From an uncultured Dehalococcoidia bacterium (GTDB lineage Bacteria > Chloroflexota > Dehalococcoidia > Bin125), in the NCBI GenBank assembly GCA_958295515.1, contig CATQGW010000002.1:214332-257907 (forward strand): a stretch of 43,576 nucleotides of DNA, written 5' to 3'. The position numbers were made by a program, and so were the translations under genes. Numbering within the stretch: the first letter of the stretch is position 1; every line of letters starts with the position of its first letter. Below the pieces are notes generated by a model. The model did no database searches. It had not been told where the DNA came from and saw nothing but the letters and a program-made list of their open reading frames with translations. Shown one piece after another: positions 8,387 to 16,388 of the stretch.

Positions 8387-11275
8387 GTGGCTGAGCAGCT
8401 GGCGCTGACCATCGAACCGACGATGCGCGTCGACGAGTTCGTCGCCAAGTGGCGAAGCGCGGCGCTGCGCGAGCACGCCAACTCGCAAACCCACTTCAAC
8501 GACCTCTGCGCCGTGCTCGGCGTCGCCACGCCCGTGGTCGGCGACCCCTCCGGCGAGAGCTATACGTTCGAAAAGCACGTCGATCTGCCGGGCGGGGCCG
8601 GCGGCCGCGCCGATGTCTGGAAGCGCGGGCACTTCGGCTGGGAATACAAGTCCGGCGGCAGGAGCCTCGACCACGCCTACCAGCAGCTGCTCGGCTACCG
8701 CGAAGCGCTGGGCAACCCGCCGATCCTCGTCGTCTGCGATATGAACCGCTTTGAAATCCATACCAACTTCACCAACACCACGCCGCGCGTGATCGAGTTC
8801 ACACTCAAGGAGCTCGGCGAGAATCCGACGCACTACATCAAGCTGCTGCGCGATGTCTTTCAGAATCCCGACGCGCTGCATCCCAACAACGATCCTCGCT
8901 ACATCACGGAGACGGCCGCCGCCAAGTTCGGCGAGGTCGCGGAGGCGCTGCGCGAGCGCGACGGGCACGACGCCTCACTCGTCGCACGCTTCCTCAACCG
9001 GATCATCTTCTGTTTCTTCGCCGAGAGCGTCGGGCTGTTCCGCAACCTGCGGGGCGACGTTGAGACGCCGGTCACCGATGTGTTCAACAACCTCGCGGCA
9101 GACGCGACGCTCTCCCAACGGATCGTCGGGCAGCTGTTCGAGGCGATGGCCGAGCGCGATGTGCGCAACTTCGGCGCGTACTACATCCGCTGGTTCAACG
9201 GCGGGCTGTTCGACGAGGCGGCGCTGCCGGAGACGCTGCCGCTGACCGCGGACCTGACACAGATCATCGATGAGACGGCTGAGCTCAACTGGTCGCGGAT
9301 CGACCCCGCGATCTTCGGGACGCTCTTCGAGCGCGGCCTGGACCCCAAGCGCCGCTCGCAGCTGGGCGCGCACTACACGGATCCGGACAACATCACGCGC
9401 GTCGTCGAGCCGGTCGCGCTGCGCCCGCTGCGGCGCGAGTTCGAAGCGCTTCGAGCGGCGCTCGCCCAGGACCGCGCCGTGCAGGACGCGCCGGCGCCAG
9501 GCTATGGCGAGAACGGCTCGCTGGCCTTCGATGCGCCAGATCCGGACTCCCCCACCGGGCGTGTGCGGGCGTTCCACGACCGCCTGACCGGCGTGCGCGT
9601 GCTCGACCCCGCCTGCGGCTCGGGGAACTTTCTGTATGTGGCGATGCGCGAGCTGAAGAACCTCGAGCAGGAACTGATCGACTGGGCGCAGAGCCTAGGC
9701 GTCAACGGCCTCCGGCGGCGAATCGGCCCGCAGAATATGCTCGGCATCGACATCGATCCCTTCGCCGCCGACCTCACCCGGATGTCGCTCTGGATCGGCC
9801 ACATCCAGTGGAACATCGAACACGGCATCGATACGCAGCAGGATCCAGTGCTTGGCCGCGCCGACCAGATCGAGTGCCGCGACGCAATCCTCGCCGAGGA
9901 TGCGGAGGGCAATGCCATCCCCGCGGAGTGGCCCGAGGCCGAGTTCATCATCGGCAACCCACCGTTCCTGGGCGGCAAGCTGATGCTCGGCGAACTCGGC
10001 GAGGACTACATCGGCGGTCTGCGCGAGGCGTGGGGCGATGCGATCGGCGGACACGCCGACCTGTGCGCATACTGGCATGACAGCGCCCGCCGTCAGGTTG
10101 AGCAACGTGCCGGCACGAGAGCGGGACTGCTGGCGACCAGCAGCATCACCGGCCGCGAAACCCGCGGCGTGCTTGAGCGGATCTGCGCCTCGGGCGGCAT
10201 CTTCCTCGCCTGGCGCGACGAGGAGTGGGTCAACGACGGCGCGTCGGTTCGGATCGCGATCATTGGCCAAGACGACGGCAGCGACACCGAACGCAAGCTC
10301 GACGGTCAGGCAGTCGATTCGATCAACGCAAACCTCAGATCGGGCGTCGACCTGCTCGCGGCTGCGCAGTTATCCGAGAACGCCAACCTCGGCTTTCATG
10401 GAACCAAGCGCAACGGCCCGTTCGACATCTCGCCAGACGAGGCTGAGCGCATGCTCGCCGCACCGTTAAACGTCAACGGCCGCCCGAACAGCGATGTGAT
10501 CTTCCCATTCGTGATTGCCCGCGATCTCGCTCAGCGCTCACGCGGCCACTCCGTGATCGACTTCGGCCAGAGCATGTCCGAGAAGGACGCCGCCGCCTAT
10601 GAGCTCCCTTTCGAATACGTGAAAGGACACGTTTATCCGGCGCGCCGTAACAACAGGACCAAGCGCCTTAGGACGCAGTGGTGGCTCTACGAAGCCTGGC
10701 GGCCCGGCTTGCATGCCGCGATCAGCTCTCTGGCACGCTACATTGCAACACCAGTCACATCCAAGCATCGCTTCTACGTCTGGCTGACGCCCGAAGTCGT
10801 CCCTGACGCAACGTTGAACGTGATCGCCCGCGACGACGACTACACATTCGGCATACTGCATTCCCGCATCCACGAGACTTGGGCGCTGGCGTCCGCGTCG
10901 AGGCTGGGAGTGGGCAACGACCCGCGCTACGTCCACACGCAGTGCTTCAATACATTCCCGTTCCCGTGGCCGCTACACACCCCAGACAACGATCTCAGCG
11001 ACGCGCAACGCGAACAGCGCGACGCCATCAGCGCAGCGGCAGCCTCGCTCAACACCCAGCGCGAAGCATGGCTCAACCCGCCGAACATCGATCCCGCCGA
11101 GCTCCGCCAGCGCACAATGACCAACCTGTACAACGAGCGCCCAACCTGGCTAGCCATCGCGCATCGGGAGATTGATGAAGCGGTGTTCGCCGCGTATGGC
11201 TGGTCTACGGACCTGTCCGAGGATAAGATCCTCGCCCGGCTGCTGGCGCTGAATTTGGAGCGCGCTACCGAATAG
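8387..11275 (+). CDS. Single-chain MmeI-like (Type IIL) restriction-modification enzyme
   Basis: A 962-residue protein with nuclease, methyltransferase and target-recognition parts in one chain, as in the MmeI family, which methylates one strand of an asymmetric site and cuts at a distance. N-terminal PD-(D/E)XK nuclease: D76 in GGRADVWKRG and E86-Y-K88 in FGWEYKSGGR. A helical spacer follows, then N6-adenine methyltransferase motif I (VLDPACGSGNF, about residues 404-414) and catalytic motif IV (NPPF, about 524). The specificity region and the typical C-terminal end (LYNERPTWLAIAH, AVFAAYGW) follow. The start is GTG with GGAG seven bases before it, inside the end of gatB, so translation may be coupled. 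All catalytic motifs look intact. The last kilobase is less GC-biased than its neighbours, suggesting transfer. BREX PglX is an alternative, but no other BREX gene is present. Confidence 0.85.
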   Translation: MAEQLALTIEPTMRVDEFVAKWRSAALREHANSQTHFNDLCAVLGVATPVVGDPSGESYTFEKHVDLPGGAGGRADVWKRGHFGWEYKSGGRSLDHAYQQLLGYREALGNPPILVVCDMNRFEIHTNFTNTTPRVIEFTLKELGENPTHYIKLLRDVFQNPDALHPNNDPRYITETAAAKFGEVAEALRERDGHDASLVARFLNRIIFCFFAESVGLFRNLRGDVETPVTDVFNNLAADATLSQRIVGQLFEAMAERDVRNFGAYYIRWFNGGLFDEAALPETLPLTADLTQIIDETAELNWSRIDPAIFGTLFERGLDPKRRSQLGAHYTDPDNITRVVEPVALRPLRREFEALRAALAQDRAVQDAPAPGYGENGSLAFDAPDPDSPTGRVRAFHDRLTGVRVLDPACGSGNFLYVAMRELKNLEQELIDWAQSLGVNGLRRRIGPQNMLGIDIDPFAADLTRMSLWIGHIQWNIEHGIDTQQDPVLGRADQIECRDAILAEDAEGNAIPAEWPEAEFIIGNPPFLGGKLMLGELGEDYIGGLREAWGDAIGGHADLCAYWHDSARRQVEQRAGTRAGLLATSSITGRETRGVLERICASGGIFLAWRDEEWVNDGASVRIAIIGQDDGSDTERKLDGQAVDSINANLRSGVDLLAAAQLSENANLGFHGTKRNGPFDISPDEAERMLAAPLNVNGRPNSDVIFPFVIARDLAQRSRGHSVIDFGQSMSEKDAAAYELPFEYVKGHVYPARRNNRTKRLRTQWWLYEAWRPGLHAAISSLARYIATPVTSKHRFYVWLTPEVVPDATLNVIARDDDYTFGILHSRIHETWALASASRLGVGNDPRYVHTQCFNTFPFPWPLHTPDNDLSDAQREQRDAISAAAASLNTQREAWLNPPNIDPAELRQRTMTNLYNERPTWLAIAHREIDEAVFAAYGWSTDLSEDKILARLLALNLERATE

Positions 11276-11328
11276 CGACGCCGTGGGTCAGTTCCACGCT
11301 CTGGTTAAGCACAGCCAGCACACCCCTC

Positions 11329-11426
11329 CGTCATACCCGCGCTTGCCGCGGGTATCTCGCCGAGCCGGGCACAGAGGCTGGTGCAGCACACCGCGAGATT
11401 GCCGCGGCGGAGCGCGGCAATGACGG
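11329..11426. repeat. Composite palindromic (REP/MITE-like) element, copy 1
   Basis: Two hairpin-forming arms: CGTCATACCCGCG...CGCGGGTATCTCGCCG (11329-11362) and CGAGATTGCCGCGG...GCGGCAATGACGG (11394-11426). The outer ends are inverted (CGTCAT / ATGACG). A near-identical 98-bp copy is at 12075-12172 and a collapsed one at 12538. The first arm, inverted, is also seen at 24236, 24355, 24486 and 42085. It contains no coding sequence. Confidence 0.8.
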
Positions 11427-11469
11427 AGGGTGGCACACCGGCGGCTGAGCTCGCGGAGTGTGAACAGCA

Positions 11470-11733
11470 CTAAGAAAGCGGCGCGATCTTGCCCGGCTGT
11501 TCGCCACTCTGTGCGCGCGTCCACGCCTGCTCGAGTTCAACTTGCCGTACCTGCGCCCAATCGAGGACGAGCCGCTGGATGTGCGGTGGCAATGCGCCAT
11601 CCAACATATGCACGCGACCGATGGCGAACCGCGCCCGCCTGCCCGCGTACCTCACGTGAAAGTGGGGCGGAGCATGGTCGCGGTAGAAGATCTGGATCAC
11701 GGCACCGCGAAAACGACAGACCTCAGACATCAA
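11470..11733 (-). CDS. DUF4160 protein
   Basis: An 87-residue protein with the hallmarks of DUF4160: CRFRGAVIQIFYRDHAPPHFHVRYAGRRA near the N-terminus (the HxPPHFHV core) and a helical C-terminal half LPPHIQRLVLDWAQVRQVELEQAW. It overlaps the end of the upstream DUF2442 gene by about 11 bp, so the two are co-translated. DUF2442 and DUF4160 are often neighbours in bacteria and have been suggested to act as a toxin-antitoxin-like pair; that role is not proven by the sequence. Confidence 0.85.
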   Translation of the reverse strand: MMSEVCRFRGAVIQIFYRDHAPPHFHVRYAGRRARFAIGRVHMLDGALPPHIQRLVLDWAQVRQVELEQAWTRAQSGEQPGKIAPLS

Positions 11734-12013
11734 CCGGCTGGCTGCGCAGACCGGGCATCATCTCTGTCGGCGTCTTGCCCGTCAGATCGAAGTAGACGTT
11801 GTCAGGACAGATGTCGATCTCGTCGCTCCAGGCGATCGCGCCAAACTCGGAGATGTGTACCTGCTCGAAGAACTCGCGATCCAGCCACGCTTTGAAGACG
11901 CCAAGCCCCGCGACATCGCTCAGGTCGACCTCGCCACTGGCACCGTCATCGTATTCAACCCAGATGCGGTAGCCCTCGCGCGGCTCGACGTTGATCGGTT
12001 CGGGCATTGCCAT
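11723..12013 (-). CDS. DUF2442 protein, copy 1
   Basis: A 96-residue protein with the DUF2442 pattern: NVEPREGYRIWVEYDDGASG, then VDLSDVAGLGVFKAW, FFEQVHISEFGAIAWSDEID and ICPDNVYFDLTG. DUF2442 is a small alpha/beta domain, often proposed to bind DNA or a partner protein. It is followed by DUF4160 with an overlap. A second copy of the same length is at 12186-12476, with no DUF4160 after it. The start at 12013 matches the second copy; a TATAAT ends nine bases upstream and no Shine-Dalgarno is seen, so a nearly leaderless transcript is likely. Confidence 0.85.
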   Translation of the reverse strand: MAMPEPINVEPREGYRIWVEYDDGASGEVDLSDVAGLGVFKAWLDREFFEQVHISEFGAIAWSDEIDICPDNVYFDLTGKTPTEMMPGLRSQPVDV

Positions 12014-12022
12014 CGTGGCTGC

Positions 12023-12028
12023 ATTATA
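12023..12028 (-). promoter_or_regulatory. Perfect -10 TATAAT before DUF2442 copy 1
   Basis: The minus strand carries TATAAT, nine bases, then ATG. The paralogous copy has TACAAT at the same spacing. Expected transcription start is within 1-3 bases of the ATG. Confidence 0.6.
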
Positions 12029-12074
12029 GCGTGGCGGCGCTCGCCGGATGAGTCGTTCGGTCAACACCCTCGTC

Positions 12075-12172
12075 CGTCATACCCGCGCTTGCCGCGGGTA
12101 TCTCGCCGAGCCGGGCGCGGAGGTCGGTGGACTACACCGCGAGATTGCCGCGGCGGAGCGCGGCAATGACGG
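12075..12172. repeat. Composite palindromic element, copy 2
   Basis: Near-identical to 11329-11426 over 98 bp, including both hairpin arms and the inverted ends. It lies between the promoter of DUF2442 copy 1 and the end of DUF2442 copy 2. Confidence 0.8.
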
Positions 12173-12185
12173 AACGGGGCACAAC

Positions 12186-12476
12186 TCAGGCATCTACAGG
12201 CTGTGCGCGCAGACCGGACATCATCTCCTCCGGCTTCTTCCCCGTCAGGCGGAAATAGACGGAGTGAGGGCAGACATCAAGTTCGTCGCTCCAGGCGATT
12301 GCGCCGAACTCCGTGATACGGACTCGCTCGAAGACGCCCGGCTCGTTCCAGACCTTGAAGACGCCGCGCCCAACTTTGTGGCTGAAGTCCACCTCGCCGC
12401 TCGCGCCGTCGTCGTATTCAACCCAGATGCGGTAGCCCTCGCGCGGCTCGACGTTGGTCAGTTTGGGCATTGCCAT
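12186..12476 (-). CDS. DUF2442 protein, copy 2
   Basis: A 96-residue paralogue of the gene at 11723. The first half is almost identical (NVEPREGYRIWVEYDDGASG), and it diverges in the middle (FSHKVGRGVFKVWNEPGVFERV) and end (LTGKKPEEMMSGLRAQPVDA). It has no DUF4160 partner; a palindromic element follows its stop. Promoter and upstream sequence are also homologous to copy 1, so the duplicated unit included the regulatory region. In-frame sequence continues upstream on the minus strand but has no coding character, so ATG at 12476 is used. Confidence 0.82.
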   Translation of the reverse strand: MAMPKLTNVEPREGYRIWVEYDDGASGEVDFSHKVGRGVFKVWNEPGVFERVRITEFGAIAWSDELDVCPHSVYFRLTGKKPEEMMSGLRAQPVDA

Positions 12477-12485
12477 CGTGGGACG

Positions 12486-12491
12486 ATTGTA
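12486..12491 (-). promoter_or_regulatory. -10 TACAAT before DUF2442 copy 2
   Basis: TACAAT followed by nine bases and ATG on the minus strand, the same geometry as copy 1. Confidence 0.5.
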
Positions 12492-12537
12492 GCGCGGCGG
12501 CGCTGGTTTGATGAGTCGTTTGGGCGACGCCCTCTTC

Positions 12538-12568
12538 GTCGTACCCGCGGCAAGCGCGGCAATGACGG
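12538..12568. repeat. Collapsed palindromic element, copy 3
   Basis: A short form with only the outer ends of the composite element: CGTCGTACCCGCGG joined directly to CAAGCGCGGCAATGACGG. It looks like an internal deletion of the 98-bp form. Confidence 0.6.
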
Positions 12569-12670
12569 ACGGGGGCGATGCATGACGGAGTGGAGCACGG
12601 ACGTGACGGAGCCGAGCGGGGGCGCGGCGGACTTGCGGCGCGCGCCCCAACCGGAACGCGCGTAGCGCGT

Positions 12671-13693
12671 TCAGTCGCGGCTGCGGCCTGTTGCGCGGAC
12701 TGCGTACAGCGCCTGCGCCGTGTTCTGGTGCGTCTCCACACCCACCTCGCGGAAGATGTCGTTGATCCCGTTGCGGATTTCGTCGGTCAGCTTCCAGTCG
12801 GTCGCGGCGACGTTTTCTTCGAGCTCTTGCTCGTTGCGCATGCCGACCAGGGCGCAGCTGACGGCGGGGTGATCGAGCACCCAGGCGATCGCCAGCTGGG
12901 CGACGCTCTTGCCGTAGCCGTCGGCCAGCTCGACGAGGCGGCGGGTGACCTCGATCTCCTTGAGGAACTGCTCGCGCTGGAAGAGCGGCAGTTCGAAGGC
13001 CATGCCGCCGCGCCGCCAGTCGCCCTCGTCGAACTCCGTGTCGCCGGTGAACGCGCCGGTCAGCAGCCCGAAGGCGAGCGAGCCGTAGGCCATGTAGCCG
13101 ACCCCGTTGGCCAGGCACCAGGGCAGCACGCGGTGCTCCATGCGGCGGTCGAACATGTGGTAGCCGACCTGGTTGGCGGCGAGGTGCCCGTACTGCTCGC
13201 ACTCCTGCATCATGTCGATGTTGAAGTTGGAGACGCCGTAGTGGCGGATTTTGCCGTCCTGCTTGAGCCGCTCCAGCCCCTCCATCGTCTCTTCCAGCGG
13301 CGTGTCGTGGTCCGGCCAGTGGATCAGCATCAGGTCGATCACGTCCGTCTTGAGCCGCCGCAGGCAGCCCTCGGTGCGCTCGATGATGTGCTCGCGCGTC
13401 GAGTTCAGCCCCACCACGCCGGGGCGGTCGTCGTACTCGAAGCCGACTTTGGTGACGAGCACGATTTCGTTGCGGCGCGCGCCGAGTGCGTCGGCCAGCA
13501 ATTCCTCGGAGTGGTAGGGGCCGTAGACCTCGGCGGTGTCGAAGAGGGTGATGCCGCGGTCGATGGCGGCGTTGACCGCGCGGGCGGCCTCGCCGACGTC
13601 GATGTGGCCGTACATCGTGGTGCTCATCTCCCAGGTGCCGAAGCCGACCGCCGAGGCGACCAGGTCGGTGTCGCCGAATTGCCGCTGTTCCAT
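12671..13693 (-). CDS. Aldo/keto reductase
   Basis: A 340-residue NADPH-dependent (beta/alpha)8 aldo/keto reductase. The catalytic tetrad is visible: Asp and Tyr in LFDTAEVYGPYHSEE, Lys in EIVLVTKVGFEY and His in LMLIHWPDHDTP. The cofactor end has IAWVLDHPAVSCALVGMRN. It belongs with the broad AKR groups of the YdhF/Tas/PhnX-neighbour type; the substrate is unknown. ATG at 13693 has GAGGG placed just upstream; a longer in-frame extension is Arg/Pro-rich and rejected. It is divergent from yvcK across a 119-bp gap. Confidence 0.9.
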   Translation of the reverse strand: MEQRQFGDTDLVASAVGFGTWEMSTTMYGHIDVGEAARAVNAAIDRGITLFDTAEVYGPYHSEELLADALGARRNEIVLVTKVGFEYDDRPGVVGLNSTREHIIERTEGCLRRLKTDVIDLMLIHWPDHDTPLEETMEGLERLKQDGKIRHYGVSNFNIDMMQECEQYGHLAANQVGYHMFDRRMEHRVLPWCLANGVGYMAYGSLAFGLLTGAFTGDTEFDEGDWRRGGMAFELPLFQREQFLKEIEVTRRLVELADGYGKSVAQLAIAWVLDHPAVSCALVGMRNEQELEENVAATDWKLTDEIRNGINDIFREVGVETHQNTAQALYAVRATGRSRD

Positions 13694-13812
13694 CGCATCC
13701 CTCGCTATTCCGCTTGCGCCTCTCGGCCGCTGCGCGCCGGGGCGTGGGGTGATTGCCCCGCGCCTGCGCACAAGCTACCGTGTTCGGTGGCGGGTGCATA
13801 CACGTAGCGCGG

Positions 13813-15171
13813 ATGTCCCGATTGAACGATCAGAGTCTTCGTAAGTGGCTGGTTCCCGGCCTCGGCGTCAAGCGCTGGCTGCTGCTGTTGGTGATCGGCA
13901 CCGGCCTGCTGGGGCTGGGCGTGGCCTTCCTGCTGCGCGAGCTGTATGTGACGGCGACGCTGCCGGGCGCGTTCTACTACATCACGCTGCAATTTCTGCC
14001 CTACGCGGCGCGCGGCGCGCTACTGGTCGGCGTGGCGCTGTTCTGCGTGAGCGTGGGCGTCTGGAAGTTCACGGCGCACGCGGTGGCGGCGGCGCGCAGC
14101 GCGGCGCACACCAACGGCGGCAGCGGCGAGCCGCTGGTCGAGCTAATCCACCGCTACCGCTTCTCGGGGCGCGGGCCACGGATCGTCTGCCTCGGCGGCG
14201 GCACGGGGCTCTCGGTGCTGCTGCGCGGGCTGCGCGAGTACAGCGACAACATCACGGCGATCGTGACCGTCGCCGACGACGGCGGCTCCTCCGGCCGCCT
14301 GCGCCGCGATCTGGGCGTGATTCCGCCCGGCGATCTGCGCAACTGCATCGCGGCGCTGGCCGACGCCGAGCCGCTGATGACGCGGCTCTTCCAATACCGC
14401 TTCCCCGAAGGCTCCGGCGAGGGGCTCGAGGGGCACTCGTTCGGCAACCTCTTCATCGTGGCGATGTCGGACATCACGGGCAGCATGGAAGAGGCGATTC
14501 GGGAGACCGGGCGGGTGCTGGCGGTGCGCGGGCGGATTTTGCCCTCGACGCTGGAGGACGTGCGGCTGGCGGCGCTGACCAGCGACGGGAAGGTGATCCG
14601 CGGCGAGTCGAACATCACCTCGGCGGAGAAGCAGATCCGGACGCTGAGCCTCGAGCCGCAGCAGCCGCCCGCCTATCCGGACACGATCAACGCGATCCGC
14701 AATGCCGACGTGATCGTGGTCGGCCCCGGCAGCCTCTACACCAGCGTGCTGCCCAACCTGCTGGTGCCGCAGCTGCGGATCGCGTTCCAGGAGTCGCAGG
14801 CGATGAAAATCTACGTCTCGAACGTGGCGACGCAGCCGGGCGAGACCGATCATTTCAGTGTGCAGGATCACGTGCATGCGATCGCCGCGCACATCGGCGG
14901 CACGCCGTTCGATGTGGTGCTGGCGAACAGCAACGCCTCGGCGCGGCTGCCGCGCCGCTGGAACTCGCAGCCCGTGCAGCTGGACGCCGGCGAGGAGCTG
15001 GATGTTCTGGACGAGGCGGCGATCGTCGAGGCGGACATCGTCGATCGGGGCAATCGCTATCGACACGACGCGGCCAAGCTCGCGGATGCGATCCTGACCA
15101 CGTACCATGAGCGTGGCGAGGCGGGCGTGAGTTCGCGCCGCCGCCAGGCCGTCGGCGTGCTGGGGAAGTGA
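13813..15171 (+). CDS. yvcK: YvcK/CofD-like family protein with N-terminal membrane domain
   Basis: A 452-residue protein. Residues about 18-45 and 60-85 are hydrophobic (WLLLLVIGTGLLGLGVAFLL; GALLVGVALFCVSVGVW) and form a two-helix membrane anchor. The rest matches the YvcK (gluconeogenesis factor) family, a CofD-fold UDP-sugar-binding protein needed for envelope homeostasis on gluconeogenic carbon. Key motifs: IVCLGGGTGLSVLLRGLR, TVADDGGSSGRLRRDLG, PPGDLRNCIAALAD, GHSFGNLFIVAM and VVGPGSLYTSVLPNLLV. The usual soluble YvcK is about 320 residues, so the membrane domain is an addition. secG follows 10 bp later. A 2-phospho-L-lactate transferase (CofD) is less likely given the motif set. Confidence 0.9.
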   Translation: MSRLNDQSLRKWLVPGLGVKRWLLLLVIGTGLLGLGVAFLLRELYVTATLPGAFYYITLQFLPYAARGALLVGVALFCVSVGVWKFTAHAVAAARSAAHTNGGSGEPLVELIHRYRFSGRGPRIVCLGGGTGLSVLLRGLREYSDNITAIVTVADDGGSSGRLRRDLGVIPPGDLRNCIAALADAEPLMTRLFQYRFPEGSGEGLEGHSFGNLFIVAMSDITGSMEEAIRETGRVLAVRGRILPSTLEDVRLAALTSDGKVIRGESNITSAEKQIRTLSLEPQQPPAYPDTINAIRNADVIVVGPGSLYTSVLPNLLVPQLRIAFQESQAMKIYVSNVATQPGETDHFSVQDHVHAIAAHIGGTPFDVVLANSNASARLPRRWNSQPVQLDAGEELDVLDEAAIVEADIVDRGNRYRHDAAKLADAILTTYHERGEAGVSSRRRQAVGVLGK

Positions 15172-15181
15172 AGCGAGAGCG

Positions 15182-15409
15182 ATGAGCGGTTCCGACATTC
15201 TCAATGTGTTCCAGATTCTGATCGCCCTGACGGTGATTGCGGCAGTGGTGATGCAGGCCAAAGGCGCGGGGCTGGGGAATATCTTCGGCGGCGCCGGCAG
15301 CGAGGGCGGCTACCGCACGCGGCGCGGTCTGGAGCGCACGCTGTTCCGCGGCACGATCGTGCTGATGCTGGTTTTCGTCGGACTCTCGATCGCCGCCGTG
15401 CGGCTCTAG
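15182..15409 (+). CDS. secG: Preprotein translocase subunit SecG
   Basis: A 75-residue protein with two transmembrane helices (FQILIALTVIAAVVMQAKG and TIVLMLVFVGLSIAAVRL), separated by the SecG-typical glycine-rich cytosolic loop GLGNIFGGAGSEGGYRTRRG and the GLERTLF segment. SecG is the small accessory subunit of the SecYEG channel. ATG with purine-rich GAAGCGAGAGCG upstream; it is 10 bp after yvcK and probably co-transcribed. Confidence 0.92.
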   Translation: MSGSDILNVFQILIALTVIAAVVMQAKGAGLGNIFGGAGSEGGYRTRRGLERTLFRGTIVLMLVFVGLSIAAVRL

Positions 15410-15419
15410 CGCCGCGCCC

Positions 15420-15425
15420 TATCCT
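15420..15425 (+). promoter_or_regulatory. Leaderless-type -10 (TATCCT) for fmt
   Basis: TATCCT, then six bases (GCGCCC), then the fmt ATG. It lies in the 22-bp gap after secG. No Shine-Dalgarno sequence is present for fmt. Confidence 0.55.
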
Positions 15426-15431
15426 GCGCCC

Positions 15432-16388
15432 ATGACGGAAGCAGCGGCAGCGCCGCGCGTGGTCTTTTTCGGCTCGCCGGACTTCGCGGTTCCCACGCTG
15501 CGAGCGCTGCTCGACAGCCCCTGGCGTCCGCTTGCGGTGGTCACGCAGCCGGATCGGCCGTCGGGGCGCGGGCGCAAGCTGGCGCGTCCGCCGGTCGCGG
15601 AGATCGCGGCGCAGGCAGGGATCGCGGTGCTGCAACCGGAGCGTTTGCGCGCGCCTGAGGCCGTCGCTGCGATCGTTGAGCTTGCGCCCGACTTGCAGAT
15701 CGTCGCCGCTTACGGACAGCTGCTGCCGCTGGCGGTGCTGGACGCGCCACGGTACGGCACGCTCAATGTTCACGCTTCGCTGCTGCCGCGCTGGCGCGGG
15801 GCGGCGCCGATCTCCGCCGCGATCGCCGCCGGCGACGCTGAAACGGGCGCGACGATCATGCTCGTCGACGAGACGGAGGACACGGGGCCGATTCTGGCGC
15901 AGCGCGCGACGCCGATTGGGGAGCGCGAGACGGCGGGTGAGCTGAGCGATCGCCTGGCGGCGCTGGGCGCGGCGCTGCTGCTGGAGACGATCCCGCGCTG
16001 GCTGGCTGGGGAGATTGCGCCGCAGGCGCAGGACGACTCGCTGGCGACACGCGCGCGGCGCGTACGCAAGGAGGCGGGAGCGATTGACTGGGGTCAATCG
16101 GCGGAGCAGATCGCGCGCCAGATCCGCGCGTACACGCCGTGGCCGGGGGCATTCGCCGCGCTCGACGGCCAGCGTGTGCGCCTGGCGGCGGCAAGGGCCG
16201 AGCCGGGCGCTGGCGCGGTCGGCGAGATCGTTTCGGTGGAAGAGGACGCGATTCGGGTGGCAGCGGGCGAGGGGATCGCGGCGGTTGAGCGCTTGCAGCG
16301 GGCCGGCAAACGTGAGCTGTCGGCTGCGGAGTTTGCGCGTGGGGCGGGCGAGCTGATCGGCAAGCGATTCGAGGCGATCGATGGCTGA
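15432..16388 (+). CDS. fmt: Methionyl-tRNA formyltransferase
   Basis: Fmt transfers a formyl group from 10-formyl-THF to initiator Met-tRNA. The 318-residue protein has VVFFGSPDFAVPTLRALL at the N-terminus, the folate-site strand TQPDRPSGRGRKL, catalytic-site motif LNVHASLLPRWRGAAPI with the family Asn/His pair, ETGATIMLVDETEDTGPIL with the catalytic Asp, and the C-terminal OB-fold domain (RQIRAYTPWPGAFA). Its end overlaps rlmN by 8 bp. A def gene, often adjacent to fmt, is not in the window. Confidence 0.95.
   Translation: MTEAAAAPRVVFFGSPDFAVPTLRALLDSPWRPLAVVTQPDRPSGRGRKLARPPVAEIAAQAGIAVLQPERLRAPEAVAAIVELAPDLQIVAAYGQLLPLAVLDAPRYGTLNVHASLLPRWRGAAPISAAIAAGDAETGATIMLVDETEDTGPILAQRATPIGERETAGELSDRLAALGAALLLETIPRWLAGEIAPQAQDDSLATRARRVRKEAGAIDWGQSAEQIARQIRAYTPWPGAFAALDGQRVRLAAARAEPGAGAVGEIVSVEEDAIRVAAGEGIAAVERLQRAGKRELSAAEFARGAGELIGKRFEAIDG

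Noticed and set aside
6803..8968. A 721-codon minus-strand frame opposite gatB
   Set aside because: No recognisable motif; its composition mirrors gatB, and it crosses the gatB start and promoter.
8387..11275. BREX PglX methyltransferase
   Set aside because: An N-terminal D-ExK nuclease and the MmeI-type C-terminus are present, and no other BREX gene is nearby.
12578..13807. A 409-codon plus-strand frame opposite the aldo/keto reductase
   Set aside because: The minus strand has the full catalytic tetrad of the family; the plus frame has no recognised pattern.
13813..15171. CofD (F420 biosynthesis) instead of YvcK
   Set aside because: Attractive given the F420-type enzymes, but the GGGTGLSVLLRGLR and ADDGGSSGRLRRDLG motifs and the order of segments are those of YvcK.
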